The notes: generated by a model not told the origin, from the sequence alone. 14,224 nt of DNA from an uncultured Oscillospiraceae bacterium (GCA_934589665.1 CAKTOJ010000038.1:1-14224); one strand, 5' to 3'. Positions 6,737-13,357 are shown, counted from the stretch's first letter. Numbers and translations: made by a program.

Positions 6737-6777
6737 GTGCTTTTACGAAAATTTTTAGGATAATACACGCTTGTCAA
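6711..6777. repeat. Duplicated promoter motifs
   Basis: ATAATACACG occurs at 6711-6720 and again at 6760-6769, each followed by TTGTCAA (6730-6736 and 6771-6777). The two motifs are nine bases apart in the first copy and one base apart in the second. The first copy contains the gntR -35 and spacer. The second forms no promoter of its own with correct spacing. It may be an old partial duplication or a second binding site. Confidence 0.45.
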
Positions 6778-6787
6778 AGCTCTTTGA

Positions 6788-6815
6788 TAGACAAAGCCCC
6801 TTTCTCCCCTATGAT
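6788..6815 (+). promoter_or_regulatory. Promoter of the truncated XRE-type regulator gene
   Basis: On the plus strand TAGACA (6788-6793), a 16-base spacer and TATGAT (6810-6815) precede the remnant. AAAAGGACGG serves as a ribosome site just before the ATG at 6840. Confidence 0.4.
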
Positions 6816-6839
6816 GAAGGCAGAAAAGGACGGGATATT

Positions 6840-6887
6840 ATGGAGATTGGAGCCAAGCTCAGGCAGGCGCGCATGGCCGCCGGACTC
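6840..6887 (+). pseudogene. Truncated XRE-family helix-turn-helix regulator, first 16 codons
   Basis: The plus-strand frame reads MEIGAKLRQARMAAGL, a very typical first helix of XRE-type repressors in Clostridia, where it is normally followed by TQEQVAE and the recognition helix. Here similarity stops at codon 16: the next bases are the flank and arm of the terminator at 6893-6923, and the frame drifts on antisense to the next gene. A promoter and a ribosome site are still present upstream. The rest of the gene has probably been lost by deletion. A chance match of 16 residues in such good context seems unlikely, but the sequence is short. Confidence 0.55.
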
Positions 6888-6892
6888 ATAAA

Positions 6893-6923
6893 AGGAAAGC
6901 CGCCCGTATCGGGCGGCTTTCCT
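6893..6923 (-). terminator. Rho-independent terminator after the 182-residue protein gene
   Basis: A perfect 14-bp stem (arms 6893-6906 and 6910-6923, core AAAGCCGCCCG) has a 3-base loop and T-rich flanks on both strands. It sits three bases past the stop of the 182-residue gene. It also lies directly after the XRE remnant on the plus strand, so it can work in both directions. Confidence 0.88.
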
Positions 6924-6926
6924 CTT

Positions 6927-7475
6927 TTATCGTTCAAATTCCACCACATACGCGCCGAGGACGGCGGTACATGGAATGACGGCGGCGTTTTCCGCCGTAA
7001 GAGGTAGGCGGGGATAAACCGTTCTCACCGGCTCGGGCACAGCGGGCAGCGTTTTTCCGAGACTGACGCCGTGCGCGCCGTTTGGGATGTGCCAGACAAA
7101 ATCACAGTCGCAGAACTCCTTATTCACGCTGATGCTCTCCGCCGGTCGGAATACCGGCTCCGGTGCAGAAAAAAAACAGCCCGCGTTGTCCTTTTCCGCC
7201 GGGCAGCCGCCTTCTATCCCCACACGGGTAAAGGCAAGGTCAAGCTTCTCTGTCCGGAAGCAGACTTTCTTTCCCTCGCGGGTGAACGGCACACTTTCCC
7301 ATTGGGCGATATTCAGCCAGCCGCGCACACCGCCCCACTCGACCGCCGTGTTGAACTCCAGCCAAGCCGTCTGCCCGTCCCGGATCTCCGCATTAAAGCG
7401 CAAAACGGGGCGCAGTGAAAGGAATCCCTCCGGCAGCAGCGCGCGCAGACGGTCCTGCTCCGCGCCGTAGGCCAT
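6927..7475 (-). CDS. Conserved-looking hypothetical protein, possibly N-terminally interrupted
   Basis: The product has 182 residues from the first usable ATG, MAYGAEQDRLRALLPEGF. No membrane segment or signal peptide is visible; it looks cytoplasmic and beta-rich. Noticeable segments are LPEGFLSLRPVLRFNAEIRD, WLEFNTAVEWGGVRGWLNI, the pair GIEGGCPAEKDNAGCFF, and NKEFCDCDFVWHIPNG, which adds two more cysteines. The start of the sequence faintly recalls acetoacetate-decarboxylase-like proteins, but I cannot assign a family. The ATG at 7475 has no ribosome site. A better start at 7496, with AGGAGGG upstream, is in the same frame but meets TAG after four codons (MHVE). Either a nonsense mutation has occurred or translation reinitiates at 7475, six bases after the stop. 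The gene has its own promoter and terminator. Confidence 0.75.
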   Translation of the reverse strand: MAYGAEQDRLRALLPEGFLSLRPVLRFNAEIRDGQTAWLEFNTAVEWGGVRGWLNIAQWESVPFTREGKKVCFRTEKLDLAFTRVGIEGGCPAEKDNAGCFFSAPEPVFRPAESISVNKEFCDCDFVWHIPNGAHGVSLGKTLPAVPEPVRTVYPRLPLTAENAAVIPCTAVLGAYVVEFER

Positions 7476-7506
7476 GACAAACTATTCGACATGCATTATT
7501 CTCTTG

Positions 7507-7527
7507 CCCTCCTTTTTATTCATTATA
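7507..7527 (-). promoter_or_regulatory. Extended -10 promoter and ribosome site of the 182-residue protein gene
   Basis: On the minus strand TATAAT (7522-7527) is preceded by TGC, giving an extended -10, but there is no good -35. AGGAGGG (7507-7513) follows within about ten bases, so the leader is very short. This ribosome site serves the ATG at 7496, not the ATG at 7475. Confidence 0.6.
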
Positions 7528-7542
7528 GCACGCAGCGCATCA

Positions 7543-7583
7543 AAAAGGAATAGGAAAAGCCGGCGGCTTTCCCTATTCCTTTT
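7543..7583 (-). terminator. Rho-independent terminator of spoVAF
   Basis: A 19-bp stem (arms 7543-7561 and 7565-7583), with one G-U pair on the minus-strand RNA and a 3-base loop, ends in T residues. Its upstream arm touches the last base of the spoVAF stop codon. Confidence 0.85.
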
Positions 7584-8998
7584 CAGGTATTGTCGGGTGA
7601 AATAGGGCGGCGGAGCAGAAGCGTGCGAAGCGCGTGCCAGCGGAAGGGATAGAGCGGATAGAGATAATGCCCGCCGTCGATGGGCTTTGTTGTGACGAGC
7701 AGGAGGATGATGAGCAGTGTGCCGATTGCGAGGCCGAGCCAATTCAGCGCGGCGGAGAAGAGCAGAAGCACCAGCCGCAGCAGCTTGAAGGCATAGCCAA
7801 GCTCATAGCTTGGCTGGGCGAAATTTGCGATGGCGACAAAGGCCATGTAGGCCAGCACCTCCGGCACGAGCCAGTGCGCCTGCACGGCAAAATCACCGAG
7901 CACGAGCGCGCCGATCATGGAAAAGGAATTGGAAAAGACGCTGGGCGTATTGAGCGAGGCGAGCTTGAGAAGGTCGACAATAAACTCGGTCAGCAGAAGC
8001 TGGGCGAGGATCGGCACCTCATATTCGCTTGTGACTGCAAGGAAGCTCAGCGCACCGCTTGAGAGTGCCGGATCGTGAACAAGGATATACCACACAGGCG
8101 TGATGAAAAGCGTCAGCACAAAGACGACCACGCGCAATATGCGCAGATACGAGCCGACGAGCGGCGGGAAATAGAAGTCGTTCGCCTCCTGCACAAAATC
8201 GAAAAAGCGCGTCGGCAGGATCATGGCGGCGGGCGAGTTGTCGACGAGGACAATAATGCTCCCCTCCATAATGCTGGCGGTCGCGGCGTCCGGTCGCTCG
8301 GTATAGCGCACGCGGGGAAAGGGATTGTACCACTGGCGGCGGTCCATCATGGACTCGGCGATCGACTCCTGCGACATGGAAATAGAGTTGGCGTCGATCC
8401 CGGCAAGCTTTGTCCGCACGCGTTCGAGCAGCGCACGGTCCACCTTGTTCTCCAGATAGCACAGGGCCACATCGGCACGCGAGTTCTCCGAGATCTTGTG
8501 TCCCTCCAGCGTGAGCTGCGGCGTGCGGATGCGCCGGCGCAGGAGTGCCGCGTTCTGAACGAGCGTTTCAATAAAGCCGTCGTGTGCGCCGCGCAGAACC
8601 TTGCCGGACGACGGCTCCTCCACCCCGCGGGAAGGATAGCTTTTCGCATCGATGAGGATGCACGAGGAAAAGCCCTCGGCCAGCAGCAGCGTCTTGCCGA
8701 GGAACACCGCCGTAAGCGCCTGCTCCACATCCTGCTCGGCGTTCACCTCGCTGAAGGTGACGTAGCGGTCAATAAATTCCTGCGCGCTGTGCGCGTCCGC
8801 CGTTGTGCGCTGGGCGAGGAGGAAGCTGACGATCCGCTCGATCACCGCATCGTCGCCGTAGCCGTCCACCACCCAGATGCGGCAGCGCCGCCCGCCGGCA
8901 ATGAGATCGCGCGCGATCATATCAAAGCTGCGCTCCACGCCGAGCAGCGCGTCCAGCGTGCGAACATCCTGCTGAAAATTTCCGCTCAGGCGCTCCAT
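7583..8998 (-). CDS. spoVAF: SpoVAF-like spore germination protein (GerA family)
   Basis: The product has 471 residues, close to the 490 or so of SpoVAF. The first 285 residues form the cytoplasmic GerA-type domain. It includes YPSRGVEEPSSGKVLRGAHD (121-140), FIETLVQNAALLRRRIRTP, the SRADVALCYLE segment (173-183) and NPFPRVRYTERPD (225-237); the last points to SpoVAF over GerAA. Four to five membrane segments follow (about 286-307, 328-347, 358-374, 379-395, 403-437). In Bacillus, SpoVAF works with FigP in the spore inner membrane to amplify ion release during nutrient germination. Here it is not in a spoVA operon; it follows a 69-residue hypothetical gene by six bases, with GGAAGG overlapping that gene's stop. 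Expression in the forespore is expected. Confusion with another GerA-type A subunit is possible. Confidence 0.82.
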   Translation of the reverse strand: MERLSGNFQQDVRTLDALLGVERSFDMIARDLIAGGRRCRIWVVDGYGDDAVIERIVSFLLAQRTTADAHSAQEFIDRYVTFSEVNAEQDVEQALTAVFLGKTLLLAEGFSSCILIDAKSYPSRGVEEPSSGKVLRGAHDGFIETLVQNAALLRRRIRTPQLTLEGHKISENSRADVALCYLENKVDRALLERVRTKLAGIDANSISMSQESIAESMMDRRQWYNPFPRVRYTERPDAATASIMEGSIIVLVDNSPAAMILPTRFFDFVQEANDFYFPPLVGSYLRILRVVVFVLTLFITPVWYILVHDPALSSGALSFLAVTSEYEVPILAQLLLTEFIVDLLKLASLNTPSVFSNSFSMIGALVLGDFAVQAHWLVPEVLAYMAFVAIANFAQPSYELGYAFKLLRLVLLLFSAALNWLGLAIGTLLIILLLVTTKPIDGGHYLYPLYPFRWHALRTLLLRRPISPDNT

Positions 8999-9004
8999 CG
9001 CACG

Positions 9005-9214
9005 TTACCTTCCTTGTCTGTCAAGATAATCCCAGACATAGCTGGCGACCTCGTCCGGCGTGCGCAGGCTCTGCGCGCCGGAGGCAAGCTGTCTCTGCTC
9101 ATCGGGCGAGAGTCCGGCGTAGCAGCGGTTGGCGTTGACGTCGCCGGCCAGAAAGGATTTGAGCAGACTGTAGCCGACACGCTCGTCGGCGCAAAATTCA
9201 GAATTGGTTCCCAT
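9005..9214 (-). CDS. Small hypothetical protein co-transcribed with spoVAF
   Basis: The product has 69 residues and starts MGTNSEFCADERVGYSLLKS. It contains LSPDEQRQLASGAQSLRTPD and ends in a helical VASYVWDYLDRQG. It has no membrane segment and two cysteines. A strong ribosome site (GAGGTGAT, 9224-9231, complementary to the end of 16S rRNA) stands nine bases before the ATG, supporting real translation. It is six bases upstream of spoVAF, so it probably belongs to the same forespore-expressed unit. I do not recognise a family. Its ribosome site lies inside the 3' arm of a 20-bp inverted repeat. Confidence 0.7.
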   Translation of the reverse strand: MGTNSEFCADERVGYSLLKSFLAGDVNANRCYAGLSPDEQRQLASGAQSLRTPDEVASYVWDYLDRQGR

Positions 9215-9215
9215 A

Positions 9216-9263
9216 ATAAAAACATCACCTCTGCGGTAGTATTCGCAGAGGTGATGTTTTTAT
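9216..9263 (-). terminator. 20-bp hairpin: terminator of the transferase gene that also covers the next ribosome site
   Basis: The arms 9216-9235 and 9244-9263 are perfectly complementary over 20 bp with an 8-base loop. On the minus strand the 3' arm ends in UUUUUAU, so it looks like the terminator of the gene ending at 9292. The same arm carries the GAGGTGAT ribosome site of the 69-residue gene, whose ATG follows the stem by one base. Any read-through RNA would therefore have that site paired. Confidence 0.8.
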
Positions 9264-9265
9264 AC
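9237..9265 (-). promoter_or_regulatory. Putative sigma-G promoter inside the hairpin
   Basis: On the minus strand GTATA (9261-9265), a 17-base spacer and AATACTA (9237-9243) resemble the forespore sigma-G pattern (GHATR, about 18 bases, CATNHTA), with one mismatch at the first -10 base. The -10 occupies most of the hairpin loop. Transcription would start around 9229-9232, so the message would begin in the 3' arm with its ribosome site unpaired. Its position before a spoVAF unit supports the call; by-eye evidence only. Confidence 0.45.
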
Positions 9266-9291
9266 CCTGTTTTCAGATTTCTCCGCCGTTT

Positions 9292-10692
9292 TCAAACTTC
9301 CTTATCGAAATAGAAAAAGGTCTCATCCTCGCCCGCTCGGCGCATGCAGGAGGACAGCATCCTGTAGGACGCGTCATTCTCCCGATAGCACTTGGCAACG
9401 ACATGGGCGAGGTGGAGGCGGTAGAGCGCCCACTCCGCCGCGGCCGCAAAGGCCTCGGTTCCGTAGCCGTGCCCCGCGAAGTCCGGCGAAATACGGCAGC
9501 CGAGCTCCGCGCCGCCGCGGGAATCGAAGTGATATAGCACCGCTTCGCCAATCAGCGCACCGTCCAGCCGGACGGCGAAGTTGACCGCACGGCGACGCGC
9601 GAAGTCCTCGCGCGCAACCTTGAGAAAATAGTCCTCATAGGGTGTTCCGTCGTAATCCTTGCGGAAATCATAGCCCCACCACTTGTTCCGCTCGTCGTCA
9701 AGGCAGAGCGATGCATAGGCTGCCCTGTCTGCGTCGGTGATGGGCGTGAGCGTCAGGCGAGCGGTCGAAAGGGTCGGAATGGCGCTGAGGTTCGTCAGCT
9801 CGTTGAGCACGTCGAAGCGCAGCTTTGCGCCCAGATGGTCAGGCAGATACTGGAGCTTGGAGGTGCGCAGGCCGCGGTCGCCTGCGTCGTCCTCTCGGTT
9901 GAGCCAGCGCACGCCGTCGACAGCAAACTCCCGCGCGAAGGCCTGCACGGTGGCGGGGTAAACGCCCTCATAGCCGTAGAGCGCCTTTTCAATATGGATC
10001 TGCAGCGTGTCGCCGCAGCGCTCCGCCATGGCAATGGAGATCAGCTTTCCCTCAAGCTCCATGCCGCCGACGAAGAAATGCGGACTTCCCGTCATGCGGA
10101 GCATCTTCTCGGCGTAGCGCAGCTCGTTCTTCGCCGAGCTGGCCTCCTTGGTAAAGACCGCCTCATAGTCGCGCCAGAACTGCGTGATGAGCGGCAGGTC
10201 CGCCTTTTCCAGTGCACGGAACGCCGCATCGGGATAGAGCTTGCGGAATTTGTTGATGTGGTTGCGCTGACCGGAATAGCGCCGGCCGGCAAACTCGCGC
10301 ATGTCCTCGGCGGCATAGATATAGTCGCGCCACACGCGCGGCGAGGAGAGCTTGAAGTACGGATAGCGCGCCAGCAGCTCCGCCGCCTTTTCCTGCGGCA
10401 CGACGGACAGAACGAGCGGGATATCCTGCTCACGGCAGTAGTCCTCAATGAGGGCGAGTGCGGCGTCAACGTCGCCCTCCGGTCCGGGAACGGGATAATC
10501 AAAGCAATACTGTCCGTCGATAAAGTTTCGCACAATCAGGCAGCCCGCACCCTCGGCCCAGTTCGGGTGCAGGTGCTCGCGCCACATGAGCTTGACGAGC
10601 GCAGAATATTCGCAAAGCTGGTAATCACAATTTTTATAGTACCGGCGCAGACGGGCAACATCCCGCTGCGCGGCAGGTTTAAACGTAAGCAT
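9292..10692 (-). CDS. Two-domain protein: LPG-synthase C-terminal-like (DUF2156) plus GNAT acetyltransferase
   Basis: The product has 466 residues from MLTFKPAAQR. Residues 1-300 match the GNAT-like domain found at the C-terminus of phosphatidylglycerol lysyltransferases: LCEYSALVKLMWREH, then RRYSGQRNHINKFRKLYPD (137-155), and WLNREDDAGDRGLRTSKLQY (263-282). The membrane flippase part of MprF is absent. Residues 308-466 are a RimJ/RimL-type acetyltransferase with the acetyl-CoA loop ISPDFAGHGYGTEA (401-414) and the late YRENDASYRML segment. Substrates are unknown. I chose the ATG at 10692 because AAAAGGAAG precedes it; an in-frame ATG 114 bases upstream overlaps the LysR gene and lacks support. 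A promoter at 10766-10793 and the hairpin terminator at 9216-9263 frame it as a single gene. Confidence 0.85.
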   Translation of the reverse strand: MLTFKPAAQRDVARLRRYYKNCDYQLCEYSALVKLMWREHLHPNWAEGAGCLIVRNFIDGQYCFDYPVPGPEGDVDAALALIEDYCREQDIPLVLSVVPQEKAAELLARYPYFKLSSPRVWRDYIYAAEDMREFAGRRYSGQRNHINKFRKLYPDAAFRALEKADLPLITQFWRDYEAVFTKEASSAKNELRYAEKMLRMTGSPHFFVGGMELEGKLISIAMAERCGDTLQIHIEKALYGYEGVYPATVQAFAREFAVDGVRWLNREDDAGDRGLRTSKLQYLPDHLGAKLRFDVLNELTNLSAIPTLSTARLTLTPITDADRAAYASLCLDDERNKWWGYDFRKDYDGTPYEDYFLKVAREDFARRRAVNFAVRLDGALIGEAVLYHFDSRGGAELGCRISPDFAGHGYGTEAFAAAAEWALYRLHLAHVVAKCYRENDASYRMLSSCMRRAGEDETFFYFDKEV

Positions 10693-10729
10693 AACGGCTT
10701 CCTTTTCTGTTTTCTCTTTCGATCCGTGT

Positions 10730-10743
10730 GCGGCCGAAGCCGC
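10730..10743 (-). other. UUCG-tetraloop hairpin in the transferase gene leader
   Basis: On the minus strand GCGGC-TTCG-GCCGC forms a 5-bp GC stem closed by a C(UUCG)G tetraloop, an unusually stable RNA element. It is not followed by a T run, so it is not a terminator. It may protect the message or simply be incidental. Confidence 0.4.
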
Positions 10744-10765
10744 CGTATCCTTTTGCAGCATCCTT

Positions 10766-10793
10766 ATTGTAACCGTTTTTCGCCGCATTACAA
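10766..10793 (-). promoter_or_regulatory. Promoter of the two-domain transferase gene
   Basis: TTGTAA (10788-10793), a 16-base spacer and TACAAT (10766-10771) lie on the minus strand. The -35 overlaps the stop codon of the LysR gene. This gives the transferase gene its own start; since no terminator follows LysR, read-through from it is also possible. Confidence 0.55.
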
Positions 10794-11687
10794 GTTGCTT
10801 TTGCAACCGTTCTGCATTTCCGCGACCACACGCTTTGTGCAGTCGATAAAGCGCAGCAGCCCCTCACTCGCCGTGTCGTAGGAGCGCAGAGCAAGGCCGA
10901 GCTCGCGCGAGCTCGCCGGTTTGACCGGCAGGAGCTTCACGCTGTCCGTATGTCCGCGCACGGTCAGTTCTGTCATCATGCTCACGCCGAGGCCGTGGCC
11001 GACCATGCTGATCACGGTGGGGTCGTCCACCCACGTCGGGAGAATATGCGGCTTGACGCCGATGCGGTTGAAAATGCGCATGATATCCTTGTCAAAGCCC
11101 TGCGCGGGCATGATAAAGTCGCGCCCCTCAAAGGCCGTGAGCGGGAAGGCGGTCATGCCGCTCGTGTCAAAGTCCCGCGGCAGAACGGCATACATGGTAT
11201 CGTCAGCCAGATGCACCCACTCATACCGTCCCTCATTCTGCGCTGAGACCAGGATCGCGTCCATCTTACCCTGCGCAAGCAGCTCATAGGGCGCGTCCAC
11301 GTGATCCGCCATGCGGATATCGACATTCACCTCGGGGCACTCCTCGCGGAAGCGCTGAATGATGACCGGCAGCCAGTGCATGGCGATGCTGGCATAGGCG
11401 CTCACACGGATGACCTCGCTGCGTGAGGAAGCCACCTGCTCGATCATACTGTCAAGCCGGGCGTTGGCCTGCAAAAAGTCGCGGATGGCAGGTGCGACGC
11501 GCTCGCCCTCTTCCGTCAGGCGCACGCCGCTGCGCCCGCGCTCGAGCAGCATGAAGCCGACCTCCTTTTCCAGCGAATTCATCATGTGCGTCAGCCCCGA
11601 CTGCGTGTAGCCCAGCACCTCCGCAGCCTTGGTGAAGCTGCCGAGATCCACCGCCATGATGAGCGCTTCCAGCTTTTTACTTTCCAT
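10788..11687 (-). CDS. LysR-family transcriptional regulator
   Basis: The product has 299 residues, the usual LysR length. Residues 1-60 form the helix-turn-helix: MESKKLEALIMAVDLGSFTK, AAEVLGYTQSGLTHMMNSLE, and LLERGRSGVRLTEEG. Residues about 88-293 form the periplasmic-binding-protein-like effector domain (VIRVSAYASIAMHWLP, then VNVDIRMADHVDAPYELLAQ). The late DDPTVISMVGHGLGVSMMTE segment is typical of the amino-acid-related branch. The effector is unknown. I chose the ATG at 11687 because AAAGGAAAT precedes it; the ATG 18 bases upstream has no ribosome site and contains that signal. It is divergent from the sodium symporter gene with overlapping promoters, so it probably controls that gene and itself. 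Confidence 0.92.
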   Translation of the reverse strand: MESKKLEALIMAVDLGSFTKAAEVLGYTQSGLTHMMNSLEKEVGFMLLERGRSGVRLTEEGERVAPAIRDFLQANARLDSMIEQVASSRSEVIRVSAYASIAMHWLPVIIQRFREECPEVNVDIRMADHVDAPYELLAQGKMDAILVSAQNEGRYEWVHLADDTMYAVLPRDFDTSGMTAFPLTAFEGRDFIMPAQGFDKDIMRIFNRIGVKPHILPTWVDDPTVISMVGHGLGVSMMTELTVRGHTDSVKLLPVKPASSRELGLALRSYDTASEGLLRFIDCTKRVVAEMQNGCKSNL

Positions 11688-11724
11688 GCGGCATTTCCTT
11701 TCCATTAGGTATACTCATGGATTT

Positions 11725-11753
11725 ATTATAATACGTCTCTTTACTTTTGGCAA
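11725..11753 (-). promoter_or_regulatory. Sigma-A promoter of the LysR gene
   Basis: TTGCCA (11748-11753), a 17-base spacer and a perfect TATAAT (11725-11730) lie on the minus strand. Its -35 falls inside the spacer of the opposing symporter promoter. Confidence 0.75.
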
Positions 11754-11768
11754 GAAAGACAGTAGAAT
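11740..11768 (+). promoter_or_regulatory. Promoter of the sodium symporter gene
   Basis: TTTACT (11740-11745), a 17-base spacer and TAGAAT (11763-11768) lie on the plus strand. The -35 is weak, as expected for an activator-dependent promoter. It overlaps the LysR promoter on the other strand. Confidence 0.5.
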
Positions 11769-11775
11769 AAGTCTA
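11763..11775. promoter_or_regulatory. Candidate LysR box (T-N11-A)
   Basis: TAGA-ATAAG-TCTA is a perfect 4-bp dyad with T and A separated by 11 bases, the general LysR box form. A wider AGAC/GTCT dyad surrounds its left part. It covers the symporter -10, which suits repression or sliding-dimer control better than simple activation. Confidence 0.4.
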
Positions 11776-11855
11776 ATTTCTGCCCTTGTGCACAGTTTCC
11801 CGTTTTCCCGGCAGACACGTCGGGCGGAAAGGAACAAAAAAGAGAGGAAAATCAC

Positions 11856-13340
11856 ATGAAACACAAGAAACAAGTTGGCTTTGCCAGCAGCGTCGGCTTT
11901 ATCCTCGCCGCGGCCGGTTCAGCCGTCGGCCTCGGCAATATCTGGGCATTTCCTTATAAAACCTCGCAGAACGGAGGCGCGGCCTTCGTTCTGATGTACA
12001 TTATCTGCGTTATTTTCATCGGCTTTGTCACCATGCTCACCGAGATTTTCATTGGCCGCCGCGCAGCGGCCAACCCCGTGGGCGCCTATAAAAAGATCAG
12101 TCCGAACCTCGGCTGGTGCGGTCTGGTCGCCATCATTATCCCCACCTTCATCACCTGCTATTATTCCGTACTCGGCGGCTGGACGACGAAGTTTGCCGTC
12201 AACTCGTTCAACGGAAACGCGGGAATCCTCGCCACCTTCTCCGTCAACACCGGCGAGGTCGTTTTCTACACCGGCGTGTTCGTCGCCCTCGCGGCGATCA
12301 TCATCGCCTGCGGCGTGGAGGCCGGCATTGAACGCATGTCCAAGGTCCTCATGCCGATTCTCTTCCTCATCGTTGTGAGCGTGGCAGTCTACTCCCTGAC
12401 GCTCGGCGAGGGCGTGAAGGAGGGTCTTGCATTCTACCTCAAGCCCGATTTCTCCGTCATCAGCTTTAGAAGCGTGCTTGCGGCAATGTCGCAGGCCTTC
12501 TACTCGCTGTCCATCGGCATGGGCATCCTGCTCACCTACGGCTCCTACACTGGCCGCGAGATCAATATCATCAAATCCACCGCGATGATCTGCATCTTTG
12601 ACACGATCGTCGCCCTGCTCGCCGGTCTTGCCGTTTTCCCCGCCGTCGCGCATTTTGACCCCAGCCTGCTCGGAAGCAGCAAGGGCATCGCCCTCATCTT
12701 CATCATCCTGCCGCAGGTGTTCGATTCCATGGGCTTTGCCGGCAAGCTCGTCAGCTTCGCATTCTTCATCATGGTCGCCATTGCCGCCATTACCTCCGTC
12801 ATGTCCCTCATCGAGGTCGCAACGCAGTTCGTTATTCAGAAGTTCAAGGCGAACCGCAAGCTCTCCGCCGTGATCGTTGCGCTCATCTGCTTCCTCGTCG
12901 CCATTCCCATCAGCATCTCGCTCGGTCATGTCGCCATTCTGGAGGAAAGCTCCCCCACGCTCTTCGGCCTTGACTGGCTGACCTTCTTCGATGAAGTGAC
13001 CAACACTGTGCTAATGCCCGTATGCGCGCTGTTTGCCTGCATTGCCGTCGGCTGGTGCATCAAGCCTGAAAATGCCGTTGCGGAGCTTGAGCGCGATGGC
13101 ACGCATTTCCCGCACTGGCTGAACAGGTTTTACTGTGTGATGATCCGTTTCATCACGCCCGCGCTCATTATCATCGTGGAGCTTGGCGGCCTCGTGAGCG
13201 AGATCCAGAGCGGCAATGTCGCCGTCATTGTTTTCGCCTATGCTCTCATCGCCGTGTGCATGGCCGTGTATTTTGCATTCTTTAAGAACAGCTACACCGG
13301 CACGAATGCTGACGAGAAGGTCAAGGACAAGCTTTTCTGA
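11856..13340 (+). CDS. Sodium-dependent amino-acid symporter (NSS/SNF family)
   Basis: The product has 494 residues with eleven to twelve predicted membrane helices in a LeuT fold. The unwound first helix carries AAAGSAVGLGNIWAFPYKT (18-36), followed by QNGGAAFVLMY, the family signature that binds Na+ and substrate. Helix 6 carries MSQAFYSLSIGMGILLTYGS (211-230), the counterpart of LeuT's substrate-contacting segment. Family members carry amino acids into the cell with Na+; the exact substrate cannot be read. AGAGAGGAAAA precedes the ATG. The gene is divergent from a LysR regulator that is the likely controller, and converges with an ornithine-racemase-like gene across a shared terminator. 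Confidence 0.93.
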   Translation: MKHKKQVGFASSVGFILAAAGSAVGLGNIWAFPYKTSQNGGAAFVLMYIICVIFIGFVTMLTEIFIGRRAAANPVGAYKKISPNLGWCGLVAIIIPTFITCYYSVLGGWTTKFAVNSFNGNAGILATFSVNTGEVVFYTGVFVALAAIIIACGVEAGIERMSKVLMPILFLIVVSVAVYSLTLGEGVKEGLAFYLKPDFSVISFRSVLAAMSQAFYSLSIGMGILLTYGSYTGREINIIKSTAMICIFDTIVALLAGLAVFPAVAHFDPSLLGSSKGIALIFIILPQVFDSMGFAGKLVSFAFFIMVAIAAITSVMSLIEVATQFVIQKFKANRKLSAVIVALICFLVAIPISISLGHVAILEESSPTLFGLDWLTFFDEVTNTVLMPVCALFACIAVGWCIKPENAVAELERDGTHFPHWLNRFYCVMIRFITPALIIIVELGGLVSEIQSGNVAVIVFAYALIAVCMAVYFAFFKNSYTGTNADEKVKDKLF

Positions 13341-13357
13341 TCCGCAGCATATAAACA

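Noticed and set aside
8075..9313. Plus-strand frame of 412 codons opposite spoVAF and the 69-residue gene
   Set aside because: Antisense shadow; it crosses two real genes and a terminator without any start signals.
10693..10806. N-terminal extension of the two-domain transferase to 504 residues
   Set aside because: It overlaps the end of the LysR gene, has no ribosome site, and the domain begins at the ATG at 10692, which has AAAAGGAAG.
11919..12929. Minus-strand frame of 336 codons opposite the sodium symporter
   Set aside because: Asp/Glu/Gly/His-rich antisense of a membrane protein; no ribosome site.
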